A DNA stretch of 27,927 nucleotides from an uncultured Candidatus Saccharibacteria bacterium (GTDB taxonomy: Bacteria > Patescibacteriota > Saccharimonadia > Saccharimonadales > Saccharimonadaceae). The stretch spans positions 1 to 27,927 of the forward strand of contig CAQOWG010000012.1 in NCBI GenBank assembly GCA_948851665.1, given 5' to 3'. The first letter of the stretch is position 1. Each line of letters opens with the position of its first letter. The translations under genes and the position numbers were made by a program. Below are positions 1 to 7,730 of the stretch, one piece after another. Below the pieces are notes generated by a model. It had not been told where the DNA came from, ran no database searches, and saw only the letters and a list, made by a program, of their open reading frames with translations.

Positions 1-120
1 TGTTATTGCTAACTACATTTTACAATGAGGCTGTTCCTTTTTGTTACACTGAACCCGTTGCAAAACGTAAACCCCAGAATGGCGGGGCCGTGGGTGGGGC
101 GGTATAGACCCATAGCCCTG
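1..120. other. Edge region, nothing recognised
   Basis: This is the stretch downstream of the ftsQ-like gene. I see no convincing gene in it. A weak CCCC/GGGG hairpin (about 72-90) is followed on the minus strand by a T-rich stretch, so it could be a poor terminator. Short open frames exist but lack a ribosome binding site. Confidence 0.3.
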
Positions 121-612
121 TTATTTAAAATACGCCTTCCCTTCTAGTCGTACATCCATATATTCTACTTCCCTATCCCCCAAATAATTAATCACCCGCA
201 CCGCATCCTCCACCCCCACCGCTGCTCCTCGATCCATTGTCATTTTAATATAACCGTTCCGCCCTTCCAAATCAACCCAAATCTCCCGACTCGTCTGTAC
301 TGGCAAAGTCACCCGGCTCACTATGTAGCCCGCTTCCCGAAAATCCTGCTCCACCTGCCCGATAAATTCCTGCATCCGCCCCGAGATTTTCCCATGACTA
401 GTCTCGTCCACCAACTGCGCCTGCACCTGATAGCCCGCCTTCTCTGGTACTCGCCGCGCTTCCTCCACCGCGCCACGCGCACTCGTATAGGCAATTAATC
501 CCATAATCGCCACCATTAACATCGCCACTAATACCGACGTAAAATGTCGTCGCTTCGTCTGGCGGTGTAATTCCGCCCGCTCCTCGCCAGATTCTTGTAT
601 ATCCCGACCCAT
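121..612 (-). CDS. ftsQ: FtsQ/DivIB-like division protein, short
   Basis: This 163-residue protein has a charged cytoplasmic N-terminus, one membrane helix at about residues 27-45 and an extracytoplasmic domain. Its last part (EIWVDLEGRNG, then a VEYMDVRLEGKAYFK end) resembles the end of the FtsQ/DivIB beta domain, where an IDLR-type strand closes the fold. FtsQ proteins are usually about 250 residues, so the POTRA domain is missing or much reduced. FtsQ bridges the FtsL/FtsB coiled coil and the septal synthase. The gene starts 8 nt after the murG stop, the position ftsQ often holds in dcw clusters. The call rests on position, topology and the C-terminal motif. A generic bitopic protein is the alternative. 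Confidence 0.55.
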   Translation of the reverse strand: MGRDIQESGEERAELHRQTKRRHFTSVLVAMLMVAIMGLIAYTSARGAVEEARRVPEKAGYQVQAQLVDETSHGKISGRMQEFIGQVEQDFREAGYIVSRVTLPVQTSREIWVDLEGRNGYIKMTMDRGAAVGVEDAVRVINYLGDREVEYMDVRLEGKAYFK

Positions 613-620
613 ACCAAGCC

Positions 621-1865
621 CTACGCGCCCTTTGCTACATCAATCAAAATCGTCGCAAGTCTGCTCGCCGCATCCGGCACCGCCTGTTCATGCAAGTTCC
701 GCGCTAGCTTCTGGCGTTCACGTTTTGACTTTACCAAACTCTCCACCTTCTCCAACAAACGAACCGGCCTCGCCACCATCCGCTCATTCTCCACCACTAG
801 CACCGCCTCGGACTTGCCTAAATCACGTGCATTCTTCATCTGATGTCCACCAGGTAGTCGTTCATAAGGCACCAAAATCACCGCCTTTTCTAGTGCCGCC
901 AACTCCGCGATCGTCGTCGCCCCCGCACGCGAAATCACCACATCCGCTGCTCCTAATAGCTCATGCATCGCCGAATTAAATTCCCACATCCGAAAATTCG
1001 ATTTCAACTTTGCCTTCTCCCAATCCTCATACTTCTTCAAATCCACCACTTCTTCATAATATTTTCGCCCCGCGACCAACCCCACACCAGTAATATCCAG
1101 TAGCTGAGGCAGAATCACCCGAACCGCTTCATTAATATCGCGCGCACCTTGACTACCACCTGTCACCACCAGCAATGGTTCATCCGGATTAAAGCCAAAG
1201 CTCTCTTTCAATTTTCGTTGCTGAGCCTCACTTACTGGCTGAAATTCTGCCGCTACCGGAATACCAGTATATACTTCCAAAATCTGCCCATCTTTCTGAG
1301 CTTCCTTCTCTCCTCTCCACCCCTTTGCTACCACTGTCGCGTTTTTCATCAGTAACCGATTAGCTAGTCCTGGCACCGCATCCGATTCGTGTACAACATA
1401 CGGAATTTTCAGTCGGCGTGCCACCATCCCCACCGGCAAACAAACATATCCGCCTTTTAGAAAAATCACATCTGGCCGCTTCTTTCGAGGCAAGAGCCGC
1501 CAAAAGCTCTGCACTAGCCCGCTCATAAATCCAAAGAACCCCTTGATATTCCCCCAAATTAAATCTTTCAACACCACACCAAAATATCGGAAATAATCTT
1601 TCCACTTCCAACTAGCATAGCGATGAAACTTCCCTGCCGATATCCTACGTACTCGGATATAAGGATTCTTACGCGTACCATTCCCCGCCTCCTTCCCCCA
1701 TCGCACCCCTAACTCCGTTGTAATTTTTACAACATTTTTATAATATTTCCGATCCGTCCAAAACTCCACTTGCGTTCCCGGCGCTTTTTGTAATACTTCC
1801 CGCACCACTGCTACCGCCGGCGTTACATGCCCTCCCGTTCCACCACCAACCACCAAAATCTTCAC
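621..1865 (-). CDS. murG: UDP-GlcNAc:lipid I N-acetylglucosaminyltransferase MurG
   Basis: MurG adds GlcNAc to lipid I at the inner face of the membrane to make lipid II. The N-terminal GGGTGGHVTPA loop (residues 7-17) is diagnostic. The C-terminal half keeps the donor-site pattern (GGSQGARDINEAV, RAGATTIAEL, PYERLPGGHQ). At 414 residues it is longer than the usual 350-360. The extra length is a hydrophobic and basic insertion at roughly residues 75-125, which may strengthen membrane attachment. The start is GTG (1863-1865), overlapping the ftsW TGA as GTGA, so translation is probably coupled. It sits directly upstream of the ftsQ-like gene. Confidence 0.93.
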   Translation of the reverse strand: MKILVVGGGTGGHVTPAVAVVREVLQKAPGTQVEFWTDRKYYKNVVKITTELGVRWGKEAGNGTRKNPYIRVRRISAGKFHRYASWKWKDYFRYFGVVLKDLIWGNIKGFFGFMSGLVQSFWRLLPRKKRPDVIFLKGGYVCLPVGMVARRLKIPYVVHESDAVPGLANRLLMKNATVVAKGWRGEKEAQKDGQILEVYTGIPVAAEFQPVSEAQQRKLKESFGFNPDEPLLVVTGGSQGARDINEAVRVILPQLLDITGVGLVAGRKYYEEVVDLKKYEDWEKAKLKSNFRMWEFNSAMHELLGAADVVISRAGATTIAELAALEKAVILVPYERLPGGHQMKNARDLGKSEAVLVVENERMVARPVRLLEKVESLVKSKRERQKLARNLHEQAVPDAASRLATILIDVAKGA

Positions 1866-3016
1866 GATTCGCTCCTTTCTTCTCGTGGTTCCCTACCAGT
1901 ATAACAACTTAATTGCATCGCTAATCCTAACGCTGCCGCCGTAAATAACATACTTGTCCCACCATAGCTTAGCAATGGCAACGTAATCCCAGTGAGCGGA
2001 ATAATATCCGTCATTGCCATAATATTCACTCCGATATGCGCCATCATCCAAGCAAAGATTCCTACTACCACCAATGCCTCCTCATCATCTTCCAAATAGT
2101 TCGCCGTCTTCAGTAATCTCATCAGAAGAGCTGCAAATCCCACTACAATCACTGTCAAACCAGCAAACCCAAACGTTTCTCCCATCACCGCGAAAACTGA
2201 GTCATTAATCGACTCTGGCAAATATCCAGTCGCCTGCACACTATTGCCAATTCCCACTCCAAACAATCCTCCCGTGCCAATCGCGATCATTGCATTCTCA
2301 ATATGATAGTTATCATCCGAGTTCTCCTCACCACTATAAGTCATAATCCTCTCCATCCGATGTGGCGAAGAAATAATTGATACTACCCCAAGCACACCGG
2401 CCACCACCACCGTTAGCCAAAAATACTGCCATTTCACGCCGCTCATCCATAGCATCGCAAGAATTATTGCAACCAAGCTCACGCCAGTCCCCAAGTCTTT
2501 CTGAACTACAACCACAAACAACAGCGACAGCCCCGATATCACCGCAAACGGCCAAAAGAAATCCATTGTATTGATACGTCCTTCCTTTTTTCGCTCAGCC
2601 ATCAATCCTGCCAAATACAACACCAGACCAATCTTCAAAAGTTCTGCCGGTTGAAAACTCAAACTCCCGAGAGAGAACCATCGGCATGCACCCAGTTCAC
2701 ACTTCGCCATGCCACTTCCGACCATCGCTAACACCGCCAATACCGCCGATGCCACTAGGCCCAGTAGCATTATCAACTTTGAAAACTTCCGAATAGTCTT
2801 ATACGGCATCTTGAATGCCACCACAAAAACCGCCAGTGACAAAATCACATTAATCAACTGGTGAATAAAGAAATAATTTTCCCCGTAGTTCGATCCGTAC
2901 GCTGCATTCAGCACGTTCACCCGCATCGGCCCAATCGCATAAATCACTACCAGCCCCACTACTAGTAACGCTATGGTCAATACCCCAATCCAACGATCAC
3001 TCTTGTGCTTGCGCAT
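1862..3016 (-). CDS. ftsW: SEDS-family peptidoglycan polymerase FtsW
   Basis: This is a polytopic membrane protein of 384 residues with about ten hydrophobic segments, of the FtsW/RodA/SpoVE type. Recognisable family stretches are the FQPAELLKIGLVLY region near residue 120, QKDLGTG in the middle and the C-terminal PLTGITLPLLSYGGTSM signature. SEDS proteins polymerise glycan strands from lipid II together with a class B PBP, here probably the ftsI product encoded two genes upstream. Its start lies inside the 3' end of mraY with a 20-nt overlap, and its stop overlaps the murG start, so mraY-ftsW-murG form a tightly packed operon. FtsW rather than RodA is chosen from context. Confidence 0.93.
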   Translation of the reverse strand: MRKHKSDRWIGVLTIALLVVGLVVIYAIGPMRVNVLNAAYGSNYGENYFFIHQLINVILSLAVFVVAFKMPYKTIRKFSKLIMLLGLVASAVLAVLAMVGSGMAKCELGACRWFSLGSLSFQPAELLKIGLVLYLAGLMAERKKEGRINTMDFFWPFAVISGLSLLFVVVVQKDLGTGVSLVAIILAMLWMSGVKWQYFWLTVVVAGVLGVVSIISSPHRMERIMTYSGEENSDDNYHIENAMIAIGTGGLFGVGIGNSVQATGYLPESINDSVFAVMGETFGFAGLTVIVVGFAALLMRLLKTANYLEDDEEALVVVGIFAWMMAHIGVNIMAMTDIIPLTGITLPLLSYGGTSMLFTAAALGLAMQLSCYTGREPREERSES

Positions 3017-4115
3017 CAGTACCCTCTAACTGCGTGACCGTAGCCGAAGCCTGCGTCCCGGACGCTACCCCCGGTGAAAAAACTCCTATGCCATCAATTC
3101 CTTGCGCCGCCAAAAACACACCAATAATTGCAAACACACCCGCAATCACCCAAAATCTCATCACAATTTTCGCCTCATTCCATCCTTTTGCTTCCAAATG
3201 ATGATGAATCGGCGCCGAAATAAACAGCTTCTTCTTGAAAACTTTTTTCCAAAACATCTGTAGCAAACTCGAACCAGCCTCCACCACAAAAAGTATCCCA
3301 ATCACCGGCAACAGGAAAAATGAATTCGTCATCATTGCCACCACACCTAATCCCGCACCAATCGCAAAACTCCCGGTATCTCCCATCATAAACCGCGCCG
3401 GTGGCACATTAAACCAAATATAGCTCAACAACCATCCCACCACCGTCAAACAAAACGCTGTTAGCATCCACTGCCCCTGGAACAAAGCAATTACCCCGTA
3501 CGCCCCATACGCCATCAATGCCAATCCGCCAGCCAAACCGTCCAATCCATCCGAAATATTCACCGCGTTAGAAGTCGCAACCACTGCAAAGGCAAAAATC
3601 AGAATCATCCCCACCACCCCCACTTCCATTGCTCCAATAAACGGCACTTCGATTGTTGTCCAGCCCAATTTTACCGCAAACCACCACCCCATCAGAAGCC
3701 CTAAAATCGTAATCATCGCAAATTTCACCGGCGCTCTAAGCCCCGCCGCCCCTCGACCGCTACCAAATACATTGATAATATCGTCAATTAGCCCTACCAC
3801 GCTCCCCCCCAAGAAACCCACCAGTGGCAGCCAAGTCTGTTCACGATTCAAGTTACAAATCACCGTCACTAGCCCCACCGTCACTACGCCAATAATTCCC
3901 GCCATCGTTGGAAACGCTCGCTTAAATTTCCTTGCGTGCAATTTCGTCATCACTGGCAAATCTTCTCCAGTCATCGTCTTCTGTTTTTGTTTTTTCCAAA
4001 AATGATACTTATAAGCAAAATAAGTATAAATCGGTGTTAAAAATGTTGCCAAAAAGAAAGCCCCAAGTGCCAGAATCAGCCCATAAAAAGTCTCGTTACT
4101 GATAGTGTCAACCAT
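2997..4115 (-). CDS. mraY: Phospho-MurNAc-pentapeptide transferase MraY
   Basis: MraY transfers phospho-MurNAc-pentapeptide from UDP to undecaprenyl phosphate, giving lipid I. The 372-residue polytopic protein keeps the family core: NAVNISDGLDGLAGG (metal and lipid-phosphate region), FMMGDTGSFAIGAG and the cytoplasmic histidine motif APIHHHLEAKGW. A short hydrophilic tail after about residue 350 (S/T/A/Q-rich) is an extra. The ATG lies 10 nt after a TGCTATAAT extended -10 box that includes the ftsI stop codon. Transcription may therefore restart here with a very short or absent leader. The mur ligase genes often found beside mraY are absent. Confidence 0.95.
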   Translation of the reverse strand: MVDTISNETFYGLILALGAFFLATFLTPIYTYFAYKYHFWKKQKQKTMTGEDLPVMTKLHARKFKRAFPTMAGIIGVVTVGLVTVICNLNREQTWLPLVGFLGGSVVGLIDDIINVFGSGRGAAGLRAPVKFAMITILGLLMGWWFAVKLGWTTIEVPFIGAMEVGVVGMILIFAFAVVATSNAVNISDGLDGLAGGLALMAYGAYGVIALFQGQWMLTAFCLTVVGWLLSYIWFNVPPARFMMGDTGSFAIGAGLGVVAMMTNSFFLLPVIGILFVVEAGSSLLQMFWKKVFKKKLFISAPIHHHLEAKGWNEAKIVMRFWVIAGVFAIIGVFLAAQGIDGIGVFSPGVASGTQASATVTQLEGTDAQAQE

Positions 4116-4125
4116 ACGTATATAT

Positions 4126-4134
4126 ATTATAGCA
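4126..4134 (-). promoter_or_regulatory. Extended -10 promoter of mraY
   Basis: Read on the minus strand this is TGCTATAAT, followed by 10 nt and the mraY ATG. The TAA of TATAAT doubles as the ftsI stop. No good -35 is seen, which fits TGn-type promoters. Confidence 0.5.
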
Positions 4135-5854
4135 CAGGTTTTATGTGCAGATAATCCTGCACATAATTCTTTATCTCATTGAACAATGGTCGCGCATGTG
4201 CTGCACCATCCGCCTTTTTACCGCTTTCCCAAATCCGTACTATAATCAGATATTCTGGCATCTGCCCTGCTGACCCGCCAAATCCAATGTAGTTTCCTTC
4301 CGTCTCGTCAAAGCTATACGCCCCATCTTTAATCACCTGCCCCGTTCCCGTCTTACCACCAGTATCATATCCTGCCTGGTCAATGCCGCTCTCCTTCAAA
4401 GATTTTCTCGTCGCTATTAGCATCTGCCGCATCATCGCACTAGTCTCTTCGGTAACCGTCCGTCGCACTGCTTCTTGTTTTTCATCCCGTACCAATTTTC
4501 CATCCACCAATTTCCCCGCCACCACTGTCGGTGTATAATAATTCCCGCCATTGATTATTGACGCAAACGCCGCCGCCACCTGAATCATCGTCGTCTGCAT
4601 ATTCTGACCAAAAGTCATATTTGCATAAGTTGAATTAGCCCCGTCCACAATATCCGGTTGCTGCAACATCCCTAGGCTCTCGTACAATTCAATGCCTGTC
4701 GCCCGTCCCAATCCAAAGTGATTGTAATAATAATCGTATAGTCGCTGCCGCCCCTGCGCCGTAATTTCCATCTCGCTCCCCCCCAACCACTTCAAAACTT
4801 GCGTCGAACCAGTGTTTAGCGAATAGCTTAGTGCCGTCTGCATCGTCTGTTCCCCTAACAAGAACGACTGTTGACTTGCATTACGAATCGGCCAGTTATC
4901 CACCGTAATCTCTCCTGTGTTATAAAACGTCTTCTCCGGCGTCATCACCCCATATTCTGCACCAGTCGCAAACGCGAACGTCTTACACATACTCGCCGGC
5001 TCGTAAGCATCCTCCACTACATGGTTGATATAATCTGCCGCGCTCTCCACATTCCCATAATCTCCCGGATCATACCCCGGGTAATTCGCCATCGCCATTA
5101 TCTCCCCATTCTGCGGATTCATTACCAGCGCACTCATGTTCGCAAAACCATATTCCTGCGACTTCGCCGCCAAAATTTTTTCCACCTGCGCCTGCATATT
5201 CCGATCGATCGTCAGCACCACATCTTCACCGTCCTCCGCCGGAGTATTCACATAATCGTTCGTAATCGAAAGTGCCACATTATTGACGTCCTTGACGGTC
5301 TTTAGCAAACCATCTTTCCCTGCCAAGGTCTTATTCAACGACCCCTCTACCCCGTACTGACCAATCCCGTCCGCATTCACGAAGCCCAGCATTGTCGACG
5401 CCAAAGTCCCCTCTGGGTAAACCCGCTGGTTATTTGCCTGCAACCACACTCCAGTCAAGTCCAACTCCGCCACCTTTTCCGCCACACCCCGTCGCACGTT
5501 TTTCGCCACAATATAATATCGCCTAGTAGTGTCCTTGAATACATCACTCCATTCCGCCACCTTCGTATCGGCAATTAGTGGCGTCAATTTTTCCTCCAAA
5601 TCCCCTTGCTCCGCCAGCATCGGGTCGACAATCACCGTATAAACCGTCGCGTTCATCACCACCGGCACTGGCGTTTCTCCATCCAACATGTAAATCTCCC
5701 CCCGCTTTGCTTTCAAAACATTCTGCAATGTCTGCTGAGCCGCCGCCTTCGCCACCCATTCGTCATGCTGAATGATTTGAATATAAAAAAGCTTGCCCAA
5801 AATTACCAGCACCATCAACACTACCATTAGCCTCAGAAACTTCATTCGTGACAT
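4127..5854 (-). CDS. ftsI: Class B penicillin-binding protein (FtsI/PBP2-like transpeptidase)
   Basis: This is a D,D-transpeptidase that crosslinks septal peptidoglycan. It has 575 residues: a membrane anchor at residues 5-29, a non-catalytic PBP-dimer domain (about 45-190), then the transpeptidase domain. The catalytic triad motifs are all present: SMCK (Ser288, Lys291), SLN (345-347) and KTG (501-503). Its place between the ftsL-like gene and mraY in the dcw cluster supports FtsI over PBP2. The ATG is 6 nt downstream of a TGTTATAAT box, implying leaderless mRNA. Upstream, where ftsL would normally adjoin, lies the whole retroelement, so ftsI probably depends on this own promoter. Confidence 0.9.
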   Translation of the reverse strand: MSRMKFLRLMVVLMVLVILGKLFYIQIIQHDEWVAKAAAQQTLQNVLKAKRGEIYMLDGETPVPVVMNATVYTVIVDPMLAEQGDLEEKLTPLIADTKVAEWSDVFKDTTRRYYIVAKNVRRGVAEKVAELDLTGVWLQANNQRVYPEGTLASTMLGFVNADGIGQYGVEGSLNKTLAGKDGLLKTVKDVNNVALSITNDYVNTPAEDGEDVVLTIDRNMQAQVEKILAAKSQEYGFANMSALVMNPQNGEIMAMANYPGYDPGDYGNVESAADYINHVVEDAYEPASMCKTFAFATGAEYGVMTPEKTFYNTGEITVDNWPIRNASQQSFLLGEQTMQTALSYSLNTGSTQVLKWLGGSEMEITAQGRQRLYDYYYNHFGLGRATGIELYESLGMLQQPDIVDGANSTYANMTFGQNMQTTMIQVAAAFASIINGGNYYTPTVVAGKLVDGKLVRDEKQEAVRRTVTEETSAMMRQMLIATRKSLKESGIDQAGYDTGGKTGTGQVIKDGAYSFDETEGNYIGFGGSAGQMPEYLIIVRIWESGKKADGAAHARPLFNEIKNYVQDYLHIKPVL

Positions 5855-5860
5855 ACTTAT

Positions 5861-5869
5861 ATTATAACA
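5861..5869 (-). promoter_or_regulatory. Extended -10 promoter of ftsI (leaderless)
   Basis: The minus strand reads TGTTATAAT, then six bases, then the ftsI ATG. With a start site about 7 nt after the -10 box, the transcript would begin at the ATG. It is back to back with the plus-strand promoter of the template RNA, whose -10 starts 12 nt away. Confidence 0.6.
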
Positions 5870-5878
5870 TATAACTTA

Positions 5879-5887
5879 TGCTATAAT
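5879..5887 (+). promoter_or_regulatory. Extended -10 promoter of the DGR template RNA
   Basis: The plus strand reads TGCTATAAT, the same TGnTATAAT form seen before several minus-strand genes here. The predicted start is near 5894. A perfect 10-bp palindrome, GGCATATGCC (5896-5905), lies at the predicted start and could be an operator. The promoter points toward the template repeat, divergent from ftsI. Confidence 0.55.
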
Positions 5888-5893
5888 TTACTA

Positions 5894-6452
5894 GGGGCAT
5901 ATGCCAACTTAGCGTGAATTTGTGCGCTTGGTTCGGGCAAGTTATTTCGAAGGTGGGAGACACACTTTTAATAAGTCTAAAAGCTCTTCGGGTCATGTAC
6001 ACCGAACAGCAAAGTTGTCTCGCTTTTCTGCTCACCTAAACGTGAGATTTGCTCCTCACCGGAGCAAATTAGGGTGCACTACCCAGTGTTCGGCTCAGAA
6101 TCTTATTTCGTCAGTCTTTGGAAGAATCTGGCTTGCAGGTTTCCCTTTTCGGATTTCCTGCGTACCGGGAACTACAATTACTCCGACGGTAAGGTCTACA
6201 ATCGCACGACGAATGGCAACTGGTGGTCCGCTACTCGTAGCTCTGCGACGAATGCTAACAACCTGAACACGAATACCACGAATGTCAACCCGCAGAACAG
6301 CAACAATCGCGGAAACGGCTTTGCGGTGCGCTGTGTCGCTCGTTAGCTCTTTCCAGCACCTTCCGCCAAGAGCCCCGTTTCACCAAACGATTTGCGCGCA
6401 AAGTTCCTGGAATGCTATAGGGTTCAAGAACGTTTGCGCGCTACCTTGTTTT
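5894..6452 (+). ncRNA. Predicted DGR template RNA transcript
   Basis: A plus-strand unit runs from the TGCTATAAT promoter to an intrinsic terminator at 6394-6454. The 260-nt leader before the template is structured. GAGACA near 5967 can pair with TGTCTC near 6017. CCGAACA (6002-6008) can pair with TGTTCGG (6087-6093), enclosing two adjacent hairpins, CTCAC/GTGAG (6031-6046) and ATTTGCTCC/GGAGCAAAT (6047-6069). DGR template RNAs in other systems carry flanking structure that binds the RT and accessory protein; here the long flank is on the 5' side. No credible ORF exists. The open frame through the template is the copy of the target's reading frame. Confidence 0.6.
6155..6361 (+). repeat. DGR template repeat (TR)
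   Basis: This 207-bp segment aligns without gaps to the end of the target gene (8899-9105, opposite strand). Read in the target frame it is crowded with AAC and AAT codons (for example NANNLNTNTTNVN), the usual design of a DGR template, since substitution at the A positions of AAY opens many residues without creating stops. Against the VR, 19 bases differ and 17 of these are A in the template. Homology stops 15 bp past the shared TAG. The TR lies on the strand opposite to RT and target, 92 bp from the RT stop. Confidence 0.95.
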
Positions 6453-6454
6453 TT
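6394..6454 (+). terminator. Intrinsic terminator of the template RNA
   Basis: GCGCGCAAAGTTC (from 6394) pairs with GAAC-G-TTTGCGCGC (6428-6441) with one bulged base, followed shortly by TTGTTTTTT. The T-tract runs into the RT stop codon, so template RNA and RT gene converge. The left arm is itself a palindrome (TTTGCGCGCAAA). On the minus strand no T-run follows, so it is mainly a plus-strand terminator. Confidence 0.7.
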
Positions 6455-7730
6455 ACATTTCAAATCCCTGCCCTGCCTGCGTCCAAATCCGTTCCTGCAT
6501 TCTTCGACAGCCATAGTTAAAACATCCGCCCATATATGACGTTAGTACATCAAGTTCCTTTGAACCCCTCATCAACTCTTGAATCGCTTTCAAATATTTT
6601 TGCTGATAGCGCCGATCCATTTCAATATGTCCATTCCGAATCTGGTGCCCTAGATATGGCACGCCTCGATCCACCGGTAGCCACTTCGTTTTATTCGGGT
6701 GCATCGTCAACCCTAACCCCCTCAAAAATCCCCGAATCCTTTCGATATCTCGACTCAGCTGCCCACATTCATCTTCCGTCACCACCACATAAAAATCATC
6801 CACATACCGACCATAATGCTGATAACCCAGTTGGTAAATAATAAACTTATCCAGCTGATCTAAAAAGATATTTGATAGTAATTGCGACGTCAAATTACCA
6901 ATCACAATCCCATGCCCCTCCGTCTGGAAAAACATACTCTTATCTCTCGGCAGCGCGTCCCAATCTTTCATCTTCCCCCGTATCCGCACCGCTGTTAGTG
7001 GATTATCCGCAATCACCTGCCTCCACAAATAAGCCAACAATCTTCCAAGTGGCCCAAAAAATCTAAATTGTTCATGTGCACCTTGCACTGCCAGTTCCAT
7101 CAATTTTGTCCGATCCATGCTCATAAAGAATCCCTTGATGTCCATCTTCACAAAATAAGTTGGTCGTGTATAATTCTCGCTCTTCACCGCAATATGATGT
7201 GCCGCCCGCCTCACTCCATAATCCGTTCCTTTCCCTACTCGACACGAATACGAATCCCGCACAAAACGCCGATGCCACCACAGCATACAAATGTTCACGA
7301 CCAAGTGATGCACAATTCGATCCCGAAATGCAGCCGCAAAAATTTCTCGCACCACCGGGTCCACCACAATAAAAGCCTCACTCCGCGATGGCGCATAAGT
7401 CCGATTTGCAATATCTTTTGCTAGACCATACAAATTATCAAATAAGTTAGTCTCGATTCGTTGCACGTCATACGTATTCCGCTTACCCGGTCGCGCGTCA
7501 AAATATGCCTGGAATAACATCTCGTATAACTCATCCACGCTAAAATCCTGCCGACCGTCTTCTCGTGCCTTATTCTCCATCATCTTTAGCCAATCTAGTC
7601 TCGACCGCATCCCCTCCATGCGCTTGCGATAGCGCGCCTCTCGTTCTATTCGCTTCCGGAGCTGACACTGTTGCCATTCCACTCGGCTTGAAATTACCTC
7701 ATCTCCGTAGATCTTCCTAAGGTCTTTCAT
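6453..7730 (-). CDS. DGR reverse transcriptase
   Basis: This RNA-dependent DNA polymerase of 425 residues would make adenine-mutagenised cDNA from the template RNA. Visible motifs are KMDIKGFF with catalytic Asp197, IGNLTSQ (277-283) in place of the QGxxxSP of other RTs, YVDD (309-312) with the two metal-binding aspartates, and YLGH (359-362). The [IVL]GxxxSQ form is characteristic of DGR RTs and is linked to low fidelity at template adenines. There is no maturase or integrase domain, unlike group II intron RTs. The first 60 residues are strongly basic. The ATG overlaps the accessory gene's TGA (ATGA), so the two are translationally coupled. The gene ends against the convergent template-RNA terminator. 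Confidence 0.95.
   Translation of the reverse strand: MKDLRKIYGDEVISSRVEWQQCQLRKRIEREARYRKRMEGMRSRLDWLKMMENKAREDGRQDFSVDELYEMLFQAYFDARPGKRNTYDVQRIETNLFDNLYGLAKDIANRTYAPSRSEAFIVVDPVVREIFAAAFRDRIVHHLVVNICMLWWHRRFVRDSYSCRVGKGTDYGVRRAAHHIAVKSENYTRPTYFVKMDIKGFFMSMDRTKLMELAVQGAHEQFRFFGPLGRLLAYLWRQVIADNPLTAVRIRGKMKDWDALPRDKSMFFQTEGHGIVIGNLTSQLLSNIFLDQLDKFIIYQLGYQHYGRYVDDFYVVVTEDECGQLSRDIERIRGFLRGLGLTMHPNKTKWLPVDRGVPYLGHQIRNGHIEMDRRYQQKYLKAIQELMRGSKELDVLTSYMGGCFNYGCRRMQERIWTQAGQGFEM

Noticed and set aside
1..120. Remnant of a third FISUMP variable domain
   Set aside because: Some frames give G-F/V-rich ends, but none aligns with the GFAVRCVA scaffold in register.
6074..6346. Plus-strand 90-codon frame running through the template repeat
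   Set aside because: It only mirrors the target's reading frame. There is no ribosome site, and its Asn-rich content is the template design, not a protein.
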